64,000 bases of DNA from Vibrio hepatarius (lineage in GTDB: Bacteria > Pseudomonadota > Gammaproteobacteria > Enterobacterales > Vibrionaceae): assembly GCF_011806575.1 (NCBI RefSeq), contig NZ_JAATOO010000009.1:147390-211389 (forward strand), in the 5' to 3' direction. Positions 54,067 through 62,744 of the stretch are shown here, in pieces; position 1 is the first letter of the stretch; the number at the start of each line of letters is the position of its first letter. The position numbers were made by a program, and so were the translations under genes. The notes under the pieces are model-generated. The model ran no database searches, was not told where the DNA came from, and was given only the letters and a program-made list of their open reading frames with translations.

Positions 54067-55515
54067 ATGAATCCATACCTAAATTTATTCAGTCAGTTGA
54101 TTTTTGTCCTCTTTAGTTTTGTGGCGACCAGTGCTTATGCTCAGACAGATCAGGAAGCGATTAAAGGCGGCGTGTGCGTCGTTCGTGTTGACGACAAAGT
54201 AGTACTAGTACACGAAATACTCACCAAAAAGCTTGCATTGCCCGGCGGGAGGGTTGAGCCAGGGGAAGACCCTGCAATAACCGCTCAGCGTGAAACCTGG
54301 GAAGAAACCGGTTTGGTGGTGAGCGTTAAGCGCGAACTCGGCCGTTATGATGACGCGATTTTTTACGATTGTGTATCGGACTCTCATATTGTCTCTTTTC
54401 AGTTCAACAATGTGTACGATGGCTTAGAGTTGCCCGTTTGGTTTGCGCCGCATTACGGGGTGGAAGTCTCCTCGGCAATGTTGGTTAATCCGAGAAGTAT
54501 TCCTGTGGAGGAATACCGCTTCCCAGAGCAGGTTGATTGGCTCAAACAGATGCAAACTGAAGCAAGCAACCAGCCGATCACTTATGTGGGTAATCTTGTT
54601 GAAGCTGCACCTACATTCAATCAGGTGGAACTGGATTGGATGATTTGGTTACAAAGCACGATCCATGAGTTGCCCGATTCGTTAAGAACACTAAGTCGTT
54701 GGTTTATCATGGGCGGCAATTTACTGGCCGAGCCTTTACTGCTCATCATATTGTTACCACTTGCGTATATGCGTTATGGCCGTGCGAGTGCGTTCAAAAT
54801 CTTTTTTGCTGCGACTGTTACTGCATTGATGAGTTTGGCGGCTCAGCAAGGGTTTGCGTTTCCACGCCCTCACGTTTATTTGCCTGCGGTTGAGCTGGTT
54901 CAAACCTACGGGTACAGTTTTCCAAGTGTGCCAGCCGCGATATGGCTAGCGGTCGGACTGTTAGTTTTGAAGAAAGAGCGCAGATTGTCTGGTCATAGCT
55001 ATACATTGTTGTTTTCAGCACTGTTCTTGTGGTTGGGGTTAGCTAAGTTTTACACGGGCTCGGCATTTTTAGTTGATGTGATCAGCGGCGCGTTGCTTGG
55101 CTCACTTTGTGCTTGGCACATTTCTCGTTTGGAAAATAATCCAGCGTTTAAATCGTTGCACCTGTTCTCATCCAAACAAGTGTGGCTGGCTTTGTTGATA
55201 TTTTGCGGTGTGATGATACTGCTTTGGCCGAGCGCCATTTTGGGATGCTGGTTTACTGCGATTGCTTCGGTAGCGGTTGTACTGTATTCGACCAGTGATG
55301 AAGAAAAGTGGGTTTCGCCAAGCAATATGCTGCTACTCATCATAGTGATTTTTGCTGCGAATGTTGCAGTGTCGAGCGCTGCATCGCTTGTCTCTCACAG
55401 TTCAATCTTGAGTTTCGCGCTTGAGATGTTGCGTTATCCATTGTTGATTACTTTGTTTGTGAATGGATTCCGCAAGGTGAGTCAAGTAAGCACAACCAGT
55501 AATCATTACGTATAA
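54067..55515 (+). CDS. Periplasmic Nudix hydrolase fused to a degenerate PAP2-like membrane domain
   Basis: 482 residues. A signal peptide (about 1-25, ending SAYAQ) puts the Nudix domain outside the inner membrane. The Nudix box is complete: G61, E67 and REtwEETGL at 75-83. From about 205 a multi-helix PAP2-like domain follows (about 8 membrane segments). Its catalytic motifs are altered: RP at 267-268 is kept, PSGH is PSVP (286-289), and the SR-x5-H-x3-D region is KFYTGSAFLVDV (327-338), without the His. The PAP2 part is thus probably not a phosphatase. The substrate may be an undecaprenyl, nucleotide-sugar or nucleotide diphosphate (inference only). Confidence 0.8.
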   Translation: MNPYLNLFSQLIFVLFSFVATSAYAQTDQEAIKGGVCVVRVDDKVVLVHEILTKKLALPGGRVEPGEDPAITAQRETWEETGLVVSVKRELGRYDDAIFYDCVSDSHIVSFQFNNVYDGLELPVWFAPHYGVEVSSAMLVNPRSIPVEEYRFPEQVDWLKQMQTEASNQPITYVGNLVEAAPTFNQVELDWMIWLQSTIHELPDSLRTLSRWFIMGGNLLAEPLLLIILLPLAYMRYGRASAFKIFFAATVTALMSLAAQQGFAFPRPHVYLPAVELVQTYGYSFPSVPAAIWLAVGLLVLKKERRLSGHSYTLLFSALFLWLGLAKFYTGSAFLVDVISGALLGSLCAWHISRLENNPAFKSLHLFSSKQVWLALLIFCGVMILLWPSAILGCWFTAIASVAVVLYSTSDEEKWVSPSNMLLLIIVIFAANVAVSSAASLVSHSSILSFALEMLRYPLLITLFVNGFRKVSQVSTTSNHYV

Positions 55516-55545
55516 GAAGTGGAGGCCAAGGCCTCCATTTTCTTA
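55514..55545. terminator. Terminator between the Nudix-PAP2 gene and yidA
   Basis: TGGAGGC / GCCTCCA with a 4-nt loop and an outer AAGAA/TTCTT pairing. Convergent position, includes the end of the yidA-type gene. Confidence 0.85.
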
Positions 55546-56355
55546 TTCAGCTTGAAGCACAAACTTTTCAATCGCTTTAGCCACACCGTCTTCGTTGTTG
55601 CTGTCAGTAACGTAGTCGGCAAGCGCTTTGGTTTCTTCCATCGCGTTGGCCATGGCAATACCTAAACCTGCGTACTCCAACATGTGGTGATCGTTTTCTG
55701 CATCGCCCATGCAGATCACTTCACTTGCTGCGATACCTAAGTATTCCGCAATAGATTGGATGCCGATGCCTTTGTTGCTGTCTAAGCTTAGGAACTCAAG
55801 GAAAAACGGCGCACTTTGTACGACGGTAAACTCTTCTTTAAACGTTTGAGGAATATTCGCAATCTGAGCAGTCAGTTTCTCTGGCTCACCGACAATCATA
55901 ACTTTAATGATTTTGTCATCATCGCTAAGTGAACCAAAGTTCATTTCAGTGGTTGGGACCTGGTTGATATCAGATTCAATACGCGTGTACTCGTTGTTTT
56001 CTGGCGTGATAAGACCATGCTTAGTACTGAATGCGTGGCAGTAAAGCCCAAGCTCTTTTGCCAGATGCGCTACACGTTTGGTTTGAAGACCTGTGATGGT
56101 GGCTTGGTGAATGACTTTATTGCTGCCAAGCTCTTTGACTACTGAGCCGTTAAAAGAGACAACAAACTCGTTTTCTCCGGTTATCGATAACTCATCTAGT
56201 TTTGGTTGAATACCTTCAAGAGGGCGGCCCGACGCTAAAACGACCTTAACGCCTTTCTCGCGAGCGGCGTGAATGGCTTGCTTGGTTCTTTCACTGATGC
56301 GCTTGTCGCTGGTCAGCAAAGTGCCGTCCATGTCTAGTGCGATTAACTTGTACAT
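55543..56355 (-). CDS. yidA: Cof-type HAD sugar phosphatase (YidA-like)
   Basis: 270 residues, HAD IIB family. Motif I is LIALDMDGTLLTSD, motif II is VVLASGRPLEG, Lys is in LDSNKGIGIQ, and motif IV is VICMGDAENDHHML. C-terminal sequence from SAPFFLEFLS to DSNNEDGVAKAIEKFV runs close to E. coli YidA. Likely dephosphorylates sugar phosphates in the cytoplasm. Monocistronic. Confidence 0.88.
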   Translation of the reverse strand: MYKLIALDMDGTLLTSDKRISERTKQAIHAAREKGVKVVLASGRPLEGIQPKLDELSITGENEFVVSFNGSVVKELGSNKVIHQATITGLQTKRVAHLAKELGLYCHAFSTKHGLITPENNEYTRIESDINQVPTTEMNFGSLSDDDKIIKVMIVGEPEKLTAQIANIPQTFKEEFTVVQSAPFFLEFLSLDSNKGIGIQSIAEYLGIAASEVICMGDAENDHHMLEYAGLGIAMANAMEETKALADYVTDSNNEDGVAKAIEKFVLQAE

Positions 56356-56404
56356 AACTTACCTAAATGACTTGATTCAAAAACAAAGAAAAAAAGCAGC
56401 ATAA

Positions 56405-56476
56405 AGGGTCGTAGCACAATGATCAATTTATGAATTAGTTGACCTTCTTTAGTCACTCCTTTATCGTCACGACCCT
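56405..56476 (+). promoter_or_regulatory. Long inverted repeat in the queE leader
   Basis: AGGGTCGT (56405-56412) and ACGACCCT (56469-56476) are perfect complements across 56 nt, ending just before the queE start. This could form a leader structure hiding the ribosome site. It does not match the preQ1 class I pattern that I know. Confidence 0.4.
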
Positions 56477-56484
56477 GTGAAATT

Positions 56485-57180
56485 TTGACGACGAGTCAGG
56501 CTGAGAGTAAGTTGTATAAAGTTAACGAAATGTTCGAAACTATCCAAGGGGAAGGGGTGTTTACTGGTGTTCCTTCAGTGTTTGTTCGGCTGCAAGAATG
56601 TCCGGTTGGCTGTGCGTGGTGCGACACGAAGCAAACTTGGGAAACGCTTGTGGAAGACGAACGTCACTTTGGCGAGATCATTCTCAAAACTGAAGACTCA
56701 CCGACTTGGTGTAGTGCATCGGCAGAAGCAATCGTTAATGAATACCAAAAACAAGCTTACACCGCGAAACACATTGTGATCACTGGCGGTGAGCCTTGTA
56801 TTTATGACTTAATTCCACTGACACGTGCGTTTGAAGCGATTGGTTGTCAGTGTCAGATCGAGACCAGTGGTACGTCAGAAGTGCTGGCGACGGAATCTAC
56901 ATGGGTGACAGTGTCACCAAAAGTGGCAATGAAAGGCAAGTTGCCAGTGTTGGACTCAGCACTACAGCGCGCCAATGAGATCAAACATCCCGTGGCGACA
57001 GAGAAAGACATCGAGCAACTGGATGAGCTATTGTCACGCGCAGAGGTGTCATCACAAACGACGATTGCGCTTCAACCTATCAGCCAAAAGCCGCGAGCAA
57101 CCCAGCTGTGTATTGATGTCTGCGTGAAACGAAACTGGCGTCTTTCAATCCAAACACACAAATACCTCAGCATCGCATAA
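56485..57180 (+). CDS. queE: 7-Carboxy-7-deazaguanine synthase
   Basis: 231 residues with a TTG start; a second TTG at 56512 giving [11 protein letters not shown] has a GAGAG nearby and is at least as likely. Radical-SAM enzyme of queuosine synthesis. The [4Fe-4S] motif C-x3-C-x2-C is in [11 protein letters not shown], the start region [11 protein letters not shown] is characteristic, and SAM contacts follow at VITGGEPC. It is followed 11 bp later by queC, next in the pathway. A long inverted repeat precedes it. Confidence 0.93.
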   Translation: MTTSQAESKLYKVNEMFETIQGEGVFTGVPSVFVRLQECPVGCAWCDTKQTWETLVEDERHFGEIILKTEDSPTWCSASAEAIVNEYQKQAYTAKHIVITGGEPCIYDLIPLTRAFEAIGCQCQIETSGTSEVLATESTWVTVSPKVAMKGKLPVLDSALQRANEIKHPVATEKDIEQLDELLSRAEVSSQTTIALQPISQKPRATQLCIDVCVKRNWRLSIQTHKYLSIA

Positions 57181-57191
57181 AGGAACCTATC

Positions 57192-57887
57192 ATGAGAAAA
57201 GCCGTCGTTGTATTTAGTGGTGGTCAGGATTCAACTACCTGCCTTGTTAAAGCGTTAAAAGAGTTTGATGAGGTCCACGCCATCACATTTGATTACGGTC
57301 AGCGTCATAAGCTAGAAATTGAAGTTGCGCAAAGCTTAGCAAAAGAGTTAGGCATCACTGCACATAAAGTGATGGATGTCGGTCTGTTGAATGAGTTGGC
57401 GATCAGCTCTCTAACGCGCGACGATATTCCGGTTTCTCATGAATTACAGGAAAACGGCTTGCCAAACTCATTTGTCCCTGGGCGTAACATTCTATTTCTG
57501 ACACTTGCGGGTATCTATGCGTACCAAATCGGCGCGCAAAGCGTAATTACTGGCGTGTGCGAAACGGACTTTTCTGGTTATCCAGACTGCCGAGATGCGT
57601 TTGTTAAAGCGATGAATACTGCGTTGGTGCAGGGAATGGACCGTGAACTGGTTATCGAAACGCCATTAATGTGGCTGAACAAAGCGGAAACTTGGGCGCT
57701 TGCCGACCAAAACGATGCGTTGCAACTGGTACGTGAAAAAACACTCACTTGTTACAACGGCATCATCGGTGATGGCTGTGGTGACTGTCCGTCTTGTGAG
57801 TTACGCAAAGTAGGCTTAAACGACTACCTTGCTGACCGTGAAGCCGTTATGGCTGAGTTGGTGCGTAAGCAGTCTTCGGCAAAATAA
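57192..57887 (+). CDS. queC: 7-Cyano-7-deazaguanine synthase
   Basis: 231 residues. An ATP-dependent enzyme converting 7-carboxy-7-deazaguanine to preQ0. PP-loop [13 protein letters not shown] at the N-terminus, GRNILFL, and a zinc site [10 protein letters not shown] near residue 198. Co-transcribed with queE. Its last 41 bases overlap the 3' end of the convergent GGDEF gene. Confidence 0.95.
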   Translation: MRKAVVVFSGGQDSTTCLVKALKEFDEVHAITFDYGQRHKLEIEVAQSLAKELGITAHKVMDVGLLNELAISSLTRDDIPVSHELQENGLPNSFVPGRNILFLTLAGIYAYQIGAQSVITGVCETDFSGYPDCRDAFVKAMNTALVQGMDRELVIETPLMWLNKAETWALADQNDALQLVREKTLTCYNGIIGDGCGDCPSCELRKVGLNDYLADREAVMAELVRKQSSAK

Positions 57888-59817
57888 TCGGTTCATTGAA
57901 CGCATCAATCGTGCTGTTCTTACCGTTCATTTTTACTTGATAGAGTGCTTGATCCAAAATCGAGTAGAGCTCGTCAAAGTCCGCTAATGACTTGTTAGTG
58001 GAAAGGTATGAGAGGCTTGCTGTTATGTTGAGCTTCTCATGGTTTTCTGCTTCAAAGCTCATACTTCCAATTGCGTTGTGTAAATCCTCAACACGCTCTT
58101 TTACGTCGAGTTCATCGACATTCTTCAACACAATGACAAACTCTTCGCCACCGAGTCGGCCAAAAATATCACCATGTGAGCTATGTGCGTTGATGATTTC
58201 TGCTAAATGCCTGAGCGCTAAGTCGCCGGTAGGGTGACCATAGTTATCATTGATGCGTTTGAAATCATCTAAATCGAGTAATATAACCACGTAATGTAGG
58301 TTTGGTGCATCCGTTCTCGGTAGCTTTCGTATGTTTCTAATCGCAGCCGCTCTGTTCCATGCGCCGGTTAAGAGGTCTTTTTCTGCGTTAATCATCGCTT
58401 TGCGTTTAAAGAAAAATGATCCATACAGCACGACAACGAGCAAAGCAATCACGAAGTAGAGAAACTCTTGAAATGTAACCAAGCGCTTTATTTCTTCACT
58501 TTGTTGCCGATTTTTTTCAAGTAGTTGAGAGCGTTGCAGTTGTTCGGTGTAGTTTTGCCTTTCGTTGTCCAGTGCCAAGTACGCTGATTGGTTCTGCTTA
58601 CTGCGTTTAGCTAGCTCACTGTCAAAATACTCTTGGTAGTACCGTAATGCCTTTTGAAATTGACCGCGCTGCTCTGCAATATCGGCGAGGCGTTGTAGTG
58701 CTTTACCTCTTAGTGGGGCGCTATTAATGACCTCTGCAAGCTTACTGGCGTTGTTAGCGAAGTCCTCTGCGAGAATAAAATTGTTTTGCAGTTGGTGCGA
58801 CTCAGCCAGTGCTAGGTATATTTCGCCGCGAATGTGGTCATTCTTCTGCTCAGAGGCTTTTTCAAGCGCGTCTAGTAAAAAATGGTTTCCAACGCCAAAA
58901 TTACCAAGCCCAACATTAGCTTTTCCTAGCCCCAAATACGCATATGTTAGGCCATAGGTATAGCCAAAAGGTTGCAGAATGTCTTCAGTCCTTTTGAAAT
59001 GATAGATGGCACCCTGGTAGTCTTTATCGCTGAGTAGAATATCACCCATGCTATGGTGTGATTGGGCCAACTCTAGCGGAGACGCGCCGTTATCACGCAG
59101 TTTAATTGCAATGGTAAGGTATTCTTTTGCTAGTTGAATATTGCCGATATTTTTCAGCAACAGGCCTGCATCGTTGTATACCCCAGATGGATCCGCGTAC
59201 GCTGGGATCGTTGCAAGATAGTCTTGATAGGCGATGAGTGCGTTGTGGTAGTCACCACTGAACTCGTAGTTGTTTGCAATCACTCTTAGCGCCTTGTAGC
59301 GCGGCAGGATGCTGAAATCACGTGATTTCACGTGGTCGTTCAGTGAAGAGCAATACAGTCTTGCTTGAAGAAACTGGCCTTGGCGATTAAGAAGCCGACA
59401 TAACTGATATTCAAATAACACCTGAGCTTCAACTTGTTCAGCAATCACCGAACGTTTTAGCAGGGATAAATACGCAGCTTTAGCTGCGTCGTAATTAAGT
59501 GCTTCTTCTTGGTTTAACGCTTTGATAAACGTCTGTTCAATCTCGGAATATTCAGAATGATAAGTTAACTTATTACCATAGTAAGGCTGACCGCGGAGGG
59601 TCATAAAGGCATGAATCTTTGAGCTGATATAGAGTTTTTCAATACCTGGAGGCAACACATTGTAACGGTCTTGAAGCATGGCTAGCGCTTTTTGATCGCT
59701 TTGAGCAAGGATCTCATGGTAGGTTTCTTTCCAACTGCTCAAGTCATCTTGAGCGTGGAGAAAGAAGGGCATTGTCGACAATGCTATTAGAGCTAACCGT
59801 GTATATAGACGTTTCAT
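57847..59817 (-). CDS. TPR-repeat diguanylate cyclase
   Basis: 656 residues with a signal peptide (about 1-22, ending FLHAQ). A periplasmic region of about 400 residues has TPR-type repeats (for example [20 protein letters not shown]). Then a coiled coil, one membrane helix (about 453-472, [16 protein letters not shown]) and a cytoplasmic GGDEF domain with [18 protein letters not shown] is an active variant. An RxxD inhibitory site was not seen upstream of the motif. It should make c-di-GMP in response to an envelope signal (inference). The 3' end overlaps queC. Confidence 0.9.
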   Translation of the reverse strand: MKRLYTRLALIALSTMPFFLHAQDDLSSWKETYHEILAQSDQKALAMLQDRYNVLPPGIEKLYISSKIHAFMTLRGQPYYGNKLTYHSEYSEIEQTFIKALNQEEALNYDAAKAAYLSLLKRSVIAEQVEAQVLFEYQLCRLLNRQGQFLQARLYCSSLNDHVKSRDFSILPRYKALRVIANNYEFSGDYHNALIAYQDYLATIPAYADPSGVYNDAGLLLKNIGNIQLAKEYLTIAIKLRDNGASPLELAQSHHSMGDILLSDKDYQGAIYHFKRTEDILQPFGYTYGLTYAYLGLGKANVGLGNFGVGNHFLLDALEKASEQKNDHIRGEIYLALAESHQLQNNFILAEDFANNASKLAEVINSAPLRGKALQRLADIAEQRGQFQKALRYYQEYFDSELAKRSKQNQSAYLALDNERQNYTEQLQRSQLLEKNRQQSEEIKRLVTFQEFLYFVIALLVVVLYGSFFFKRKAMINAEKDLLTGAWNRAAAIRNIRKLPRTDAPNLHYVVILLDLDDFKRINDNYGHPTGDLALRHLAEIINAHSSHGDIFGRLGGEEFVIVLKNVDELDVKERVEDLHNAIGSMSFEAENHEKLNITASLSYLSTNKSLADFDELYSILDQALYQVKMNGKNSTIDAFNEPIILPKTAYAPTQP

Positions 59818-59933
59818 AGTGTGATGTTAATTCAGTTTGTCTACATTCTAGAGAGAAGTGTGTAATGCGCAACAAGTAGTAAGTTGGAGATGAGGAAATT
59901 GAGAGGTGGGTAGTGTTGGACGTCACAATAAGA

Positions 59934-59955
59934 AGAGCGCCCAAGTGAGCGCTCT
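59934..59955 (-). terminator. Terminator of the DUF2750 gene
   Basis: AGAGCGC / GCGCTCT with an 8-nt loop, followed on the minus strand by a moderately T-rich stretch. Confidence 0.7.
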
Positions 59956-59963
59956 GAATCAAG

Positions 59964-60317
59964 TTAGTCTAGGTACATCTTTGCTAGATCACTAGGTTCA
60001 ACTTCTTTACCTTCAAGCTGAGCATTCCAGTTCGTGCCCACTAAGACGCCGTCTTCAGAAAGAGTCAGTAACCAGTCTTCCACAAAGATATCTAACGGGA
60101 TTTCTAGTACTTCAAAATCAGCCCATTCTTCAACGTTATGAGCCTGTGCGTCTTCTTTAGCAGACCAAAAAGGCATCACTTCGCTGTTTTCGAACTCAGT
60201 CGAATCGCATGATAGCCATCCTTCTTCGTTGCGAAGGCCCCAAACTAGGCTGTTTTTCTTCGTTTCAGCAACGAACAGATCTAAGTTTGCTTGAATGTCT
60301 GAAGTTAATTTACTCAT
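59964..60317 (-). CDS. DUF2750 family protein
   Basis: 117 residues starting MSKLTSDIQANLDLF; the longer frame upstream has no better start. DUF2750 pattern: SLVWGLRNEEGWLSCDS, then MPFWSAKEDAQAH and a C-terminal DWLLTLSEDGVLVGTNWN. Function unknown; probably cytoplasmic and acidic. It has its own terminator and lies downstream of the OmpA gene terminator, so it is likely separate from it. Confidence 0.8.
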   Translation of the reverse strand: MSKLTSDIQANLDLFVAETKKNSLVWGLRNEEGWLSCDSTEFENSEVMPFWSAKEDAQAHNVEEWADFEVLEIPLDIFVEDWLLTLSEDGVLVGTNWNAQLEGKEVEPSDLAKMYLD

Positions 60318-60375
60318 TACATTTGTCTCTTGATTAGTATCGCCACTAGAGTAGCACTGATGACGGCAAAGCAAA

Positions 60376-60400
60376 ATAAAAAGGGGCTTAATCGCCCCTT
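60376..60400 (-). terminator. Terminator of the OmpA/TolC unit
   Basis: AAAGGGGC / GCCCCTTT with a 6-nt loop and a minus-strand T-run. Confidence 0.9.
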
Positions 60401-60407
60401 TAAGTCA

Positions 60408-61022
60408 TTATAAATTTGGTATTTTGGTGAAGATTGTCCACTCTTCCTTAACATGTCCTTTGTAGCCGACTACGGTAGCGACAACTTTCCGGTTGCTGGC
60501 ATGTGTGGACTCGTCATCTACAATGCCTTCGACATTGGTGTCACCATAGCCAACAATAGTGACGCGTCTTGGCTCGATGCCATAGTTGAGTAACTGTTTT
60601 TCAACCGCTTCTGCTCTGCGTTTCGAAAGCGCCATATTGTAGTTAGCACGGCCGACTTTACTTGCGTATCCGCGCAGTTCAATTGATGTTGAAGGGTATG
60701 CCTTTAGGAAGCGAGACATTTCATGGATCTGCTTCATAAACACAGAATGAATTTGGCTAGAGTCATTAGCAAACAAAATGTGCAGATTCATCTTGTCAGA
60801 CGATTTGATGTACGTCCCGCAGCCGTCATTGTCGACTTCTGCACCCAGTTGCGTGTCTGGACATAAATCACGTGCGTTAATGACGCCGTCATCGTCTTGG
60901 TCTTCTAGGTCTGCAATCTGTTCTGGAACTGGTGTAGCGACGTAGTCGTATTCATCTTCGGCAAACGAAGGGGAGCAAGCGACAATCGCTCCTAATAGCA
61001 ATGAGAAAAATAACTTATTCAT
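60408..61022 (-). CDS. OmpA-type peptidoglycan-associated outer-membrane protein
   Basis: 204 residues, signal peptide about 1-21. A calcium-binding thrombospondin-type-3-like element (DQDDDGVINARDLCPDT) is at about 42-60. An OmpA C-terminal domain follows (about 75-190), with ELRGYASKVG, MALSKRRAEAVEKQL and VTIVGYGDTN. It binds peptidoglycan. It begins 1 bp after the stop of the TolC-like gene, so is co-transcribed with it. It faces a LapA-type adhesin gene, suggesting a role in anchoring or stabilising the export apparatus. Confidence 0.88.
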   Translation of the reverse strand: MNKLFFSLLLGAIVACSPSFAEDEYDYVATPVPEQIADLEDQDDDGVINARDLCPDTQLGAEVDNDGCGTYIKSSDKMNLHILFANDSSQIHSVFMKQIHEMSRFLKAYPSTSIELRGYASKVGRANYNMALSKRRAEAVEKQLLNYGIEPRRVTIVGYGDTNVEGIVDDESTHASNRKVVATVVGYKGHVKEEWTIFTKIPNL

Positions 61023-61023
61023 A

Positions 61024-62328
61024 TTAATACTCTACAGCCTCATTCCAAGCTTCTGGGGTATCGACACGCAGTGCGTCTAACAGTCCACCCGTCGCGTTGA
61101 GTACACGGTATTTCGCGTATTGCTCTGCGTATTTTGCGTCTAGGTAACCTTTACGCGCCTCAAACAACTCGTTTTCTGTGTTCAAAAGGTCAAGTAGGGT
61201 ACGTTTTCCCAACTTGTACTGCTTGTTGTATGCAATAACCGTTGATGACGCCGCATCGACATGCTCCGCCAAGAACGCCTTTTGTTGCAGCGTGAGATCG
61301 AGAGCGCTCCAAGAAAGACGCAACCCTTCTTCTAATGTACGGAAAGTACGGTCACGTAAATCTTTTGCTTTGTTTAACTGGTAAACCATGCTTTCTGAAC
61401 GGTCGGCATCGGAACCGCCGTTGTAGAGGTTGTATCGCATTCTCAGCATCGCCGAAAATTCGTCACTGCTACCTTCAATACCGCCAGAATCTTCACGCCA
61501 AGTTTGATTTGCTTCAAATGAGAAAGTTGGCAGGTTAGTGCCTTTGCTTTGCTTGTATTGGAAACGCGCGGAGTCGACGTCACTTTGTGCGACTTTAATC
61601 ACTGGGTGATTATCGAAAGCGCGTTTGAGTGCTTCATCAATGCTGGCTGGAATCGCGTTTTTGTCTGCGCGAGGGAAGACTAAGTCCTGTGGTGCCTGAC
61701 CAACAAGACGCATAAACTGAGTTTGCGAATCGTAAAGGTTGTTTTGAGCCGCTAGAAGGTTACCGTTTGCTTTTGCTAAACGCGCTTCTACTTGAGTGAG
61801 GTCGGCGGTAGAGCCAATACCCGATTCGACTCGTCTTTTGATATCTCGATGGATGTTCTTGTGGACAGCGAGATTTGCTTCAGACAACGCGAGCACTTCA
61901 GCCGCTTTAACCACATCTAAATAGATTTTAGAGACTTCCAAAGCAATGTCTTGGGCGTCTGACAATAGCTGCAAACGCACCGATTCCGCTTCCGCGGCGG
62001 TGCGATCCATATCGTTTAGTGTTGAAGAACCGTCCCAAATCAGCTGAGTCAGAGACAGAGTTGCTTCCTTTCTGGTCAACGAATTGTCTATACCTGAAGC
62101 CAAATCGACATTCTCATAACCAATGCCCGCATCTAGGTCGATTTTTGGTAAGTAAGCACCAGAAGAAGCCTGTGAGCTATAAACTTTACTCTTAAATTCG
62201 TTATAAGACGCTTTAATGCTTGGGTTGTGGGTAATGCTATGTGCAACAGCTTGTTCTAGTGTCTGACTATAGGCTGGAAAACTAAGTGTGATAGCACAGC
62301 TTAAAGCTTTCAACTTGTTCCAATTCAC
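61024..62328 (-). CDS. TolC-family outer-membrane protein (LapE/AggA-like)
   Basis: 434 residues with a signal peptide (about 1-21). TolC signature pair: AVAHSITHNPSIKASYNE at the start of repeat one, and LKRAFDNHPVIKVAQSDV at the start of repeat two, then NLYNGGSDADRSES. The YKLGKRTLLDLLNTENELF segment near the end is characteristic of type I secretion channels. Divergent from the adhesin gene and coupled to the OmpA-type gene, so it is probably the export channel of the adhesin. The inner-membrane ABC and HlyD partners are not in the window. Confidence 0.9.
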   Translation of the reverse strand: MNWNKLKALSCAITLSFPAYSQTLEQAVAHSITHNPSIKASYNEFKSKVYSSQASSGAYLPKIDLDAGIGYENVDLASGIDNSLTRKEATLSLTQLIWDGSSTLNDMDRTAAEAESVRLQLLSDAQDIALEVSKIYLDVVKAAEVLALSEANLAVHKNIHRDIKRRVESGIGSTADLTQVEARLAKANGNLLAAQNNLYDSQTQFMRLVGQAPQDLVFPRADKNAIPASIDEALKRAFDNHPVIKVAQSDVDSARFQYKQSKGTNLPTFSFEANQTWREDSGGIEGSSDEFSAMLRMRYNLYNGGSDADRSESMVYQLNKAKDLRDRTFRTLEEGLRLSWSALDLTLQQKAFLAEHVDAASSTVIAYNKQYKLGKRTLLDLLNTENELFEARKGYLDAKYAEQYAKYRVLNATGGLLDALRVDTPEAWNEAVEY

Positions 62329-62744
62329 TCAAAACTCTCCTAAGCGATATATTTATGCGATGGATATTACGCAATGTTTAGTCTCATTTCTGAGGCGGTA
62401 TCATTGTTAGTGTCAATAAAATAACACCGTTTGAATAATAACACTAACGGAATTAAATAAATTGTGCTTATGACATTTGGTCACAAAAAAATACTGAATG
62501 AGCGAATGTAAAAAATCGTGAACTAGTACTATCTTATTAATTCATGGGGGGATTGAGCTGTCATATACACCAACTTTTACATAATTAGTTCAAAAAGTTG
62601 AGATCTAAAGGTGTTGATGAGATAAATAACAGTTTTGAGTAACTATTAATAATGTTATTTTATAAGGTAACTGAATATATAAATTGCCAAAAAATTGTCG
62701 CACGCTGTATTGCGATTTAGTTGTTAAGGGTTAGAGGCAGAATT
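62329..62744. other. Divergent control region between LapE-like and adhesin genes
   Basis: About 415 bp, AT-rich. No c-di-GMP riboswitch pattern was recognised. The direct element AATAACAC occurs twice (about 62421 and 62437). Likely holds divergent promoters and binding sites of unknown regulators. Confidence 0.5.

Noticed and set aside
62329..62744. c-di-GMP (GEMM) riboswitch before the adhesin
   Set aside because: The characteristic GEMM core and tetraloop-receptor sequences were not seen.
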